Assembly: GCA_008933995.1 (NCBI GenBank)
Contig: WARS01000013.1
Coordinates: forward strand, 12,535,808 to 12,599,807
Length of the DNA: 64,000 bases
From: Datnioides undecimradiatus
Lineage: Eukaryota; Chordata; Actinopteri; Lobotiformes; Datnioididae
Direction of reading: 5' to 3'
The position numbers and the translations under genes were made by a program. The notes beneath the pieces were generated by a model. The model was not told the origin of the DNA, searched no databases, and saw only the letters and a program-made list of their open reading frames with translations. Positions 54,314-64,000 of this stretch are shown one piece after another. The stretch's first letter is position 1. Every line of letters begins with the position of its first letter.

Positions 54314-55093
54314 TTCTATATATCTTCAAGATCTTTTGCTCTTTGTATCTGAGGTTGTAAACAACCATATTTTGTAAACATAATTTTCATAATTTTGCTC
54401 CTTGATAACTCACGGAGAAGAAAACAAATCAGTTGGTGTTAAACAGCAATCTGTTGCCTGCTGGATTTGATCCCTCTTGTATGCCTGCGCATGCCAACAA
54501 TCCCACCCATCTCATTGCTTAAGAATATATTGCAAGAAGAAAGCCAAATGATCAAATAAGATCTCATTTACACCTTGCTATTGATTTGCAACAGCAGAAA
54601 AAAAAAATTCTCGGGACTCAAGACTTGATTTATAATTTGTTTCAGTTACAGTGGAGAGATGTCCTGCGGGTGCCACACACAAGATACTGCTCCTGCATGT
54701 TACTGAAAATGTGAAACAGTAATCTAATAAATGTGTCAGGCTAATTTTATTCTTTGAACTGCACCTGAACAAATTAGAGAGCTCTTCTTGCAATAATTTA
54801 GGACGCCTGAAAAGAATGAATTTCTATTTTTTGTCATAGAAGAGTCAAAGCATTGGAGCATGCATAATATAACCTGTCCATTAGCACAATGTTTCAAAGA
54901 CCCACAGGGTACACACACGCTTTTGAATCTCTGATATTAAACAGAGAAGAGCTGTATATAAATGCATATACACGCATATGCAAAAAGACTGAGAGGCAGA
55001 TAAATATTGTTGCCTATAAAAACACATAAACATAGAAATGACACGTGCACAAAATCCCTCAAAGCATAAAAAGCCATGGAGCTAAAGTACTGG

Positions 55094-55144
55094 CACACAC
55101 AGACACACACAGACACACACAGACACACACACACACACACACAC
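55094..55144. repeat. Compound repeat: decamer units then (CA)n
   Basis: Three copies of a ten-base unit cacacacaga lead into a clean CA run. A CA repeat appears to have acquired a higher-order period of ten. Confidence 0.93.
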
Positions 55145-56851
55145 CATTTTCCACAGTAGTGAGAACCTGTAATTACAGAAATCTTAAGGGAGTCAACCTC
55201 TAAAGCAAAGTAACAAAGCTGAGATATACAAGTAAAAGTGGGGGAACTGAGGAGGCAGTGGGCTTTATCTTACACCTGTTTGCAAAGTGGCACACAACAC
55301 AGTGAATTTAGTGAATTTTGGAAAGAAGATCTCTAGAAATAATGAACGTTTGGCATTAAATCTTTTACATTTAGTTTAACATGCTCACATTTCTGGATTT
55401 ACGTTTCAGCTTCACACAATTATGAATAAATATACGAACAACTGTTCTAAACAAAGCAAGAGTTCAAGCAGAGGCACAAAAGCATTTAAGTAACTTGAAA
55501 CACAAAAGTCTGTGTCCAGGGCAAAGGGCCATTGTACATGATCAGAGATTGTGCTGGAGGCCTTCCAGAAGAGCACTCTACCAAAGGGATCTACAGTAAA
55601 GAATAGCCCCTCATTGATTCACTCTGTGCAATAGCTCGACTGAGAGCCTGGAAATTCACCAGTGATTAACACAGAAAACTGAGAGGTTTCAACAGAGGGA
55701 GAAGGGCAAAAAGGTTAAAGAATGAATTGAGCCTGAGGACAGCACAGCACTTATAGCTTTATCAGGCATTTCAGATTTGCACAAGTTGCAGGTCTTATTG
55801 TGTCAGAAGAAAAGCTCAAGCACCCAGGCACAAAAAGGAGAGAGAGACAGAGATCATCAGAGAGACAGAGAGAAACAGAGAAAAGAGTCTGCATCTGCAA
55901 TGAGATTTGCTTTTACTCACTTTTCAATGCAAAAAAACAGGCCGCAGAGTAAACGTGGATGTAAACAAATGCTTCATTGCCTTTCTCAGTGTGCAACAGT
56001 GAACACGTTGTTTTTATAACAATAGTTGATCAATATAATTGTGTTCTGTAAATGCTTATGCCATTTTCCCCATTGCTGGTGACCAAAAGCATTGTACTTG
56101 TGCACAATAGGTATATAAATGGGTGCACAAGAATAACACAGAATGACATCACTGGACACAAGTAACTGAGAATGTTGAATGTCTAAGAAACATGCAGAAT
56201 TTTTTTAAAAAACTGGATCTCTTTGCATCATTACTATTATTAATTGCCTGATAATATTGACCTCATGTACTTTTGCTTGATTACACTGACAACCATTAAT
56301 CCCCAAAAGTTTTCACAGTTGTTCGTTGCTGGGGTTACTTGGATTTATGGTAAAACTAGTTTATCGAAAGACAGACAGTTGAGTTGTCTGGTGAAGCCAT
56401 TATGTTTTCCATTTGGGCAATGCATATGCAAGTTATAAGAAACCTCACAAAGCTTTAAGATCTTTGTAAGAGGTTCTTGCTCTTGAGGAAAATGAAGGTT
56501 ACCATTTTCACCTCAGGGCAACAGCAATCAGCTCAGACATATAACGAAGCACTTTTTCTTGTGTCCTGACTTCAAATGTATCTCACTTTCATTGTTCGAC
56601 TCGCTGCAGTTTGTCTATGAGGAGAACTTCAGATTCACACTTAGTGTCTCAGCTCAGAACTGTGCCATAGAAAATTGTCTAAGGGTACATCCTCCTTCAA
56701 TCCACAAGCAATCTCTGACAGACAGAAAGTAATTTCTGAACTTAGAACCTGATATTTACCTCCCATTCCATCTTTTCCATCATTCACAATACATGTTTAC
56801 TGCCTTAACTCCTAATACATAAATGACATCATCTTTCCATTCACCAGTGAA

Positions 56852-56940
56852 ATAATTAGCATTTGCAAATGACATTGTCCTTGTGGACCTCGTCATTAAC
56901 GGTGATGAGTTCATGCACAGGAGGCAAGTCACTCTTCAAC
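56852..56940 (+). repeat. Possible LINE reverse-transcriptase core fragment
   Basis: One frame reads IISICK and, overlapping by frameshift, another reads AFANDIVLVDLVINGDE. Together they resemble the catalytic segment of fish LINE reverse transcriptases, recalled as ISICKFADDTVLVGLI followed by NGDES. The catalytic ADD reads AND here, so the fragment would be inactive. Short and diverged. Confidence 0.45.
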
Positions 56941-59474
56941 ATGGGGTACTGTCATCACCTTCAGCTGAAATCTCACAAAGGTTTTCAGAATTCACTTGCA
57001 GGATGAGCTCTGTGCTCATTTAAACCTGAAGAACAATGGCCACGCAAAGGAGCAGAGTCACTTCATGTTCCTGTACACCACCTTCAGTCACCCTTTGACG
57101 CAGAGTGAGAACATCATCACAATCATTAAATTCAACTCTCCTCTACTGCTAACAAGATATAATATTGCAGTCAGCCACACACCATACACATATGGACCTA
57201 CAAAAAAGTAGGTTTTCTGCAAAATAGACATCATTGCTACCCAAATTCTCCTCTATCTGGAAGGAACTGTTATCTATCTTAATGGTAAAGATTGAAGTTC
57301 CTCTTTTCTCCCGTGTATGAAGTAGAGGTTGCCTCTGACAACTGCTATGTATTCTGAAATACTATAAATAGACAAAAAGTCAACAAAAGAGGCACAACCA
57401 TTAATACGTTAGTGTTCATAGTCAATTCACTGTGCAGAATGTTGGTCAATTGCCCTCCAGCTGCACCAGTGTTCGAGCTTGTCTCATTGCCAGGTTCCCA
57501 CCCACAGGTCCCCTTTTCCATTCCACTCCACAGCTTTTGTCTGAAATGGTGATCAAGAATAAAAGAACGGAGAGCATTTAGCCTCCTGGTGGCTTTTACT
57601 GATCTTCAGGCCACAAACTGCACGCTGTGACCAGGCTGAGTAGGAGGCAGGAAAGCAAAAGCGCCATGGGGGAGTCCTTTAGGGAGCCTATCAGAGGTGG
57701 TGATTATCGGCTGCCATTAAAATGGACCAAATGCTCATCAGTATGTTTTGGGAAGCATAAAGGAAAATGGGTGCTCAACTCTAGAAGGCACTTAGTGATG
57801 ATGAATACTGCCTGCTGTTGGAATACCATAACAAGTACTTGTGGAAACCTCATTTTATGGACACTTCTGTTTACCAATTTTAGCAAATTGGGCTATCTTG
57901 TACAGAAAACAACATAGTGAACACAGATTGTTTTTATGGTTTAATTTTTTTTGGAAAGGGCGATGGAAAGCCAATCACTGGTAATTTAGAAATGTGGAAC
58001 ATTTTTGGAAACAATCTAAATATCTGTAGACCAAATATTGAAACTATGAACAAGAAAGAAAAGAGGTAAGAGTTGGAAAATATGTTATGTCATGCATTCA
58101 GCACAAAAATGGGCTATGTACAAGGAAAACTTAACACAGCTGCTGAAAGATGTGAGGGTTTTTTTGTGGTTGTTTTCCATAGTTTTACAACCAGTTCTGG
58201 ATGAGGTTATTGTATGGTTGACTCAACACAGCTTTCATCGTCCGATCATTTCAAGATCACATGCAGGTCTGTGCTCTGTCAGGTCAGATTCTCTTCGTAC
58301 CATTTAATGAGACAAACTGCGTCTGTTGATGGATTGCATTGTTCTAGGGATGATTTAAGAAGTCGTGCTGTGCAGCCAAAAGTTGTTCAGATAAAGAAAT
58401 TTACTTTAAAAAGCTTCAAAGACACCAACTACTACGAAAGCTATTTTGGGGAAATGTGTGTAAAAAGATAGAAGCTAAACTTCAGTCTATAAATGTCTAT
58501 ACATGTAAAGAAATTTGTGGATGAAATAAAGGGTCTAAGGTAAAGTAGATGAGAGGCAGAACAAGAAAATGTGACACATACAAATTAAAACAATACATTC
58601 ATCCAAAGGAGGTGTATAAATTCCTGCCCATTGCCAATGCCCACAGACACAGAGTCAGTATCAAACACCTGGAGAGTTGTATTGCCTCTGGGGTATTTTT
58701 TGATCACCAACTCATTCCAGCCCAGTTTCCCTTGGAAATAAATCCATATGAGTCTTCACTTTGTGATTTATGTCCGGTGCCGATATTCAGTGCTTACACA
58801 GAGAGTAGTTTGCCCTATATGTAGCAAAGCAGAAAGTCAAAGTGTGGCGCTCGAGGTGATGGATTGGTGCATTGCAAGTCCAATTTCTATGCAGGAGAGG
58901 TTTCATTGAAAACCTGCAAATAAACTTGGTGTTTCTGTTAAACACAAGTATAATCTTTTCCAAACTATAAGCAAATGTTTTGCTTAATCCTAACCATACC
59001 TTAACTTAAAATAGTTGGCCATAACAAGCCTTTTCCTAAACGTAAGTATATAATATTTGCCATTCACTGACTCTCATTTGGCCAAAATTTCTAAATTATT
59101 TACATGGGACTGAAAAAAATGGGTTGGGACCAAATGCAGTACACAGGGTTTTGCAGGGTTGTTCAATATTGACATTTTTGTGGGTTGTCTCTTCCATAGG
59201 AGATTTCTTTTATAAAATCTGACACCTTATTGACCTAATTCTCCTTTTTGTTCCCTCATCTCCTTTTGAGTGCCTTGGTGATGCACTCTCAGCAGAGCAT
59301 GACAGTAGAGATACCAATTAGGAAATGCAGAAGGACAAGTCTGTGGCATCAGTGCTTTCAACTCACTGTTGCTTCCATTCAGACTAATGAGCAAAAGATT
59401 AAGGACAGCAGGGATTTATTCACTTTAAATTCACTTGTTATAGGGGTTTGTAACAAACTACTGGACAACAACCA

Positions 59475-59560
59475 TCGATCAATCAATCAATTAATCAAAC
59501 TTTATTTGTACGGCATCCTTTATACTGGTTGCTGTGTTTGAAAAGGCTTCACAGATAACT
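59475..59560 (+). repeat. Teleost repeat (atcaatcaa...ctttatttgta type)
   Basis: The segment aatcaatcaattaatcaaac followed by tttatttgtacggcatcc and later aaaggcttcaca matches a motif common in fish genomes that I recall as tcaatcaatcaaactttatt then tgtatagcac and aaagtgcttcaca. About 85 bases. Confidence 0.55.
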
Positions 59561-59570
59561 GATGGGCTGG

Positions 59571-59706
59571 TTAGACAGAAGAAGTGTACATAGAAAGAAG
59601 TTAAAGAGGAAGTAGAAAGAGAATGAAGATGAAGAAGAACACGGGAGGAGGAGGAGGAGGAGGATGAGATGAGGAAGAAGGAGGTGAAGAAAAAGGAGGA
59701 AGCCAA
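59571..59706 (+). repeat. Polypurine tract with (GAG)n core
   Basis: About 135 bases dominated by A and G, with a GAG triplet run at 59645-59663. The Ser/Leu-rich open frames on the minus strand across it are artefacts of composition. Confidence 0.88.
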
Positions 59707-62700
59707 GTAAGATGGAATAGATAGATAAATACAATAAGGTAAATAATGTCTACAAAGTATTCTTACAGATTTCAGATTCTCTGGCAGACTTTTCCTCATA
59801 CATGAGGACCTGAGGGGTAGTACTGGTTCATTCACTGTTATAATTGGTACACAGTAAGGGACAAGCATCACCTTTTTATACTATTACTATCCAGCATGAC
59901 ACAGCATCCCTGTTCTTTCAGCTGACATTTCCTCTTTACAAAATGTATTGTCTTTCTTGAATATTAACGAGGGGAAGTAGTAGAGGATGGTTCAGGACGG
60001 GGGTGATTTGAACATGAGTTTCTGCTGAGTTTGATTCATTAAGTATAATATGGCAAACGTCTGTTGTCTTGGAGATTGGAGTTATTGGACTGCACGTTAA
60101 TGAAGGGCCCAGTGTTGGGTGTGCAAGAAAACAAAGTTTAACATCTGTTTCTACAAACATTATCTCTAAAAACTTGTTTTTAGCTTCCTCCATGTTTGTC
60201 AGCGCAGTTTTTGACATCTTACACTTTTACTTCTGAACTTCTAATTGGTGGTTAAGTGATAATTAGTACTGGGCTGTAATAGGCTGTAATAGTTCTTCCT
60301 CTTCATGGAATCAATTTAGAATAGAAACAGCATTATTGCAGTGTTTTTTCTTAGTTTTTCTGTTGATTAAATTCTGTTTGTTTTAATGGGGCTTTTAGCC
60401 CTCTTTGTTAGTTACACATGTAGTGACACCTCCCTCTATAAATAACAGAGAGCTTTCTCAGGAAAGGGTTACAGATTTGAACCATTGCAGCAGTGAAATT
60501 ATCAGCATCTCAAGTGGGATTAGGCAGAATAATTTCACAAAGTAACAATGAGTGGGTGATAGAGGAGGGTGAAATAAAACTGCAGGAGATTTTGCACAGC
60601 AGTAAAATAAATGTGGAGCTCCAGTGAAGATTGCTTAAGCTACTTTTCAGTTTTTGTCCAGCCTAGGATGACCTTTAATTATACATTCAAGCAGAAATAC
60701 ATTAGCTGTTTGTTTTAGGCTCTTCTTGATCAAACTGAAGAGTGAATACAGGGAAAATACTGCTGCAAAGAATACAAAAGCAAAAACATTAATTCAAAAT
60801 CACCTTACAGGAGTGAAGTGTTCAGCACCACCATAGTTTTTATACAGTTTTACCTCACTGCCTGCCTCAGAGACCCTCTACTTCAATCTGTATTTTCCCT
60901 CTTTGCTCATGGCAGGTCATGTCCAGTGTATATCTTTTTAAAAGTCTTTTTAATGCAGTAAAGTTTGCAAAGAAGTTGAAAAGTTTTTAAAATTCCCTGA
61001 ATTTCCCAAAAATCCTCACTCTGCAAGATGATGTAAACCATTGTGGCTTTGACAGTGATTTGCAATAGGCTTATTAAAAAAAATTCTCCAAGAGAAGACA
61101 CAGACATTTCGTCACATGAAAGAGTCATAAATGTCTTCAGTGTGAATGATGACGGATATTGTGATTGGTGCTGTCAAACGCTGGCACTGTAGAACAATAA
61201 AGAATGAGGGTTTAATGTCAGACCCGACACATTCATGAAGCGATCTATCTTTAGGTCACATTGTGCGTTTGTGTGTGTATGGAAATTAACATTTGGTTGT
61301 GTGAAACCACAGCTCTCTGCCTCACAAGTTCTGGGTCTGGCTGCTTGTGATTGAAAATGAAGTGCAGGTCAAGCTAAACAAGCGAAGAAAAAACCCCAAA
61401 TTAGTTTAACTTCAGCAACGCTGCTAATACGACCACAGACTGCAGCTCAGGAATTGATTTTTTTTTTTTTTCGCACAGCAACTGCTCCAGGCTACAAAAG
61501 GTCCTGGTAAACCCCTGTTCCACTCCATATTTGCAATGTAGGAGAACTCAGTCATTGGGGTCTCTGTAAAATTCTTTTTTCTTCTGCATAAAGAAAAAAT
61601 GATTCATTACATGGAGGAAAGTGTCAGAGATATAGTAGCAGGGATATCTGGTAGGTGATCAGGCCTGCTACGCAGTGTGGGGAAGTGACTAATGTTATGA
61701 ATACAAATGTAATATGAGCCGATAAAGTAAGTGAATCAGAAAATTTACATATTTTGAATATAAACACATATCATGAATATGGAACACTATAATATACAGT
61801 GCGCACAATTGTATGTGATGCCTGCAGTTCTGCCTGAGTGACCTGCCCCCGTTTCCTTCATAGATAGAGTAATCAGCCAGTGTGTGTATGTCTGTGTGTA
61901 GTTTTGCCAAGTTTTGCTGAGTATTGCTTCTGCAGATTGGACTAAATTTGAATTTGAAGTTGTGAGGAACCTAGTGAGCCATATTCTCAGTAGGTACAGG
62001 GAACTGTGCTACACCTGTCCATTAACTTACCAAGCCACCTCCAGTATTTTGTGTCAAAGGTGCCCATATAAGCCAAAGTGTCCACACACAAAAGAGCAAA
62101 ATCTTGCCTGGTGATGGGAGATACTAGGGATTAGCATGTTTCAGGCAGGATTTCTCAGATTTCAGCATGGGAAGCCAAATGTGTCTCTCTGAGAAAAAAC
62201 ATAGTGTTTGTTAAGGGAGATACTGTGGATCAGAACATTTAAATGATCACTCCTCTGCAACTCTATTATTCAGGAGACAAGCAGAGCACACTTTCACGCA
62301 TTCAGGGAAGAGACATGTTTCTTCCACATCACCAGTTCTGTAACCTTTCAAACCGAACACGAGCACAACCATGCAAACATACAACAATGTGCAGCGAAGC
62401 AGGCCTGCTTTAACACAATTACTGACTTCACTAACTCTGCCAAAGGGAAAAGCGAAACACTATTTCACTGCCGTAAGGACAGAAAACAGGCACAGACCCC
62501 CACCTGAGACATCCACCTCCTCAATTACCCACTGCTGATTCTACAAAGCCGTAGCCATTCGAGACCTCATTTGACTTCATTACAACGGCCACCAGAGAGA
62601 CAGTGCCATTAATCAAATAGAAGAGGGGAAAGAGTGAGCAGCTACCCAGGATAGCCAAGAAATGAACTGAAATGGCTGCTGTAGTTCCTCTGTTCTGCGT

Positions 62701-64000
62701 CTGCCTGAGAAAAAGAGAATGAAGTAGCATCCATCATGCCTCAAATGAACCACACACTGCATCAAAAGGCATTGCTGCCATGTCTGTCAAGGCAGAGGAG
62801 CTGTGGTTTATTGGTGCCTCTAAAACCTGTAAATAAAGACAGTTAGAGACAGATATGCAGTAATTAGGGTCAGTGCCACTTGATTGATGTGGTTTATTAT
62901 TCAGGTTTTGGTTAATATTGTGTTTGCCTAAAGCCTTTTCATCTCTCAGAGCAGAAGCTGCCAAAGCAAGCATCTGGAAAATGTAATTTCAAGACAAGCC
63001 AGATGTGGAAAACCGTGTCAAACAGAAGTTGATATTCAAAGAGGAGCACATGAAACAGGCTTGACAAATTTCATTATGTGTGTTTTTACTGACTCTCTAC
63101 CTCTCCCCTCCTTTGTTTGTAGTCACAAACACAGAGGGTGAAATGGGAAAAAAAAGGCTTTTTCCCTTTTCTGTTGGGGAGCAAATGACACCTCAGGCAA
63201 TTAGCATCGTTACAATGGCAGTCAATCTCTGTAACGCTTTGTTTGCCATCAATGCTGCTGAGTCCTCAAATTCGTTTTGGGGGAAAATCAATGTTATTTG
63301 CCAATATAGCTGTCTCCAAATGTTTAAACAGGCTGGGCTTAGTGCGGGAGTAGTGTGCTCTGTGGATTTCCATCAGTCTGCTGATTCCCAACCAGATGAC
63401 TGCTAGGTTTGAATTCAGAGTGCACTGTAACCTGATAAAACGGTTCAACCTCAACAGCATTCTTGAATTTGTTAATTTAGTACAGGAAGCCTCTTCTGTC
63501 AAGTTGATGGATAACTCCAATTGAATCCACAATGACAGAAAAATTGTTTTCCTAACAGATGGCTCAGCTTCAGGAAGAGTGTGAGCCATGATCAATTGCT
63601 GCCTGCAGGAAGAGGAAACAGAGTTTTGCTGAGAGATATTAGACACAAGGGTATCAATACTGGATGAGCTCTCAGCCAGACAACAAACACTCTTTTCGCT
63701 TCAAAGCAACCTGCAGGAAAAAAAAACCTATTTGCCATTTGTTGTGAATGGGTCTGCAGGGGTTGAGACCTGCTTCATGATCCTGCACACCTCCATGATG
63801 TGCAGCACATTTTCTGACTGACAATAGCACAGTCCCATTGTTTCAGTGACACAGCTACACAGGCACAGCAGGGTTTCAAGGCAGAGTCAAAAAAGTTAAA
63901 CCTGGCTCAACTTTTTTTAATTTGTTGTCATCCAGCAGTGCTGGCAGTTATGTGTGAGATCACATTACGGGTGGGTGATTTTAAACATAAGTACTGCAGC

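Larger units (their letters stand above)
49502..64000. other. Upstream copine intron or 5' flank, no exon found
   Basis: The splice phase of the exon at 49438-49501 demands another exon upstream on the minus strand. I looked for the conserved copine motifs of C2A (the loop around DFLGQ, the TLGEIVG strand, the KSDP loop) and did not find them here, so this is probably intron. It holds LINE fragments, repeats, a hairpin and low-complexity tracts listed separately. Failure to find a 40-100 base exon by eye is not proof of absence. Confidence 0.6.

Noticed and set aside
59491-59871. 126-codon minus-strand open frame
   Set aside because: Most of it is the complement of a polypurine tract, giving runs of Ser and Leu; it also overlaps a fish repeat.
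63266-63646. 126-codon minus-strand open frame
   Set aside because: No domain, no splice or family context; length is within chance for this much sequence.

Overview
This window reads as nuclear DNA of a teleost fish, probably a spiny-rayed one. The evidence is the intron-rich gene structure with GT-AG junctions, the AT-rich noncoding DNA, the many CA/GT microsatellites, two Tc1-like transposon copies with TA target duplications, and several interspersed repeats I recognise from fish genomes. There is no sign of bacterial, phage or organellar sequence, and most open frames are chance.

One host gene dominates. On the minus strand, 14 exons between 49501 and 12795 join in perfect phase into 429 codons ending in a stop. 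They encode the C-terminal three quarters of a copine: the end of C2A or its linker, the whole C2B domain, the von Willebrand A-like copine domain with its DFTAS metal site, and a short Pro/His/Thr tail. Sequence features recalled from human copines point to CPNE5 over CPNE8 or CPNE9. The upstream exons (start codon and C2A, about 140 residues) were not found between 49.5 and 64 kb; they are either small exons I missed or lie beyond the window.

Layout: 1-6831 is intergenic with repeat remnants and one unexplained GC-richer patch. 6832-8145 is a Tc1-like element with 212-bp near-identical inverted repeats and an N-terminally truncated transposase. 8146-12794 is the 3' flank, probably holding the 3' UTR. 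12795-49501 is the copine gene; its 9-kb intron (28656-37646) holds a second Tc1-like element at 33695-34887. 49502-64000 is noncoding, with LINE reverse-transcriptase fragments, microsatellites, a purine tract and a perfect 14-bp hairpin.

I see no convincing novel biological system. The points most worth a second look are the two unrelated Tc1-like copies that both lack the N-terminal DNA-binding region (one also has DD30E spacing), the CA-repeat-like coding of the copine tail, the hairpin at 54280-54313 and the unexplained patch near 3.0-3.5 kb. Family assignments of repeats rest on memory, not on a search.
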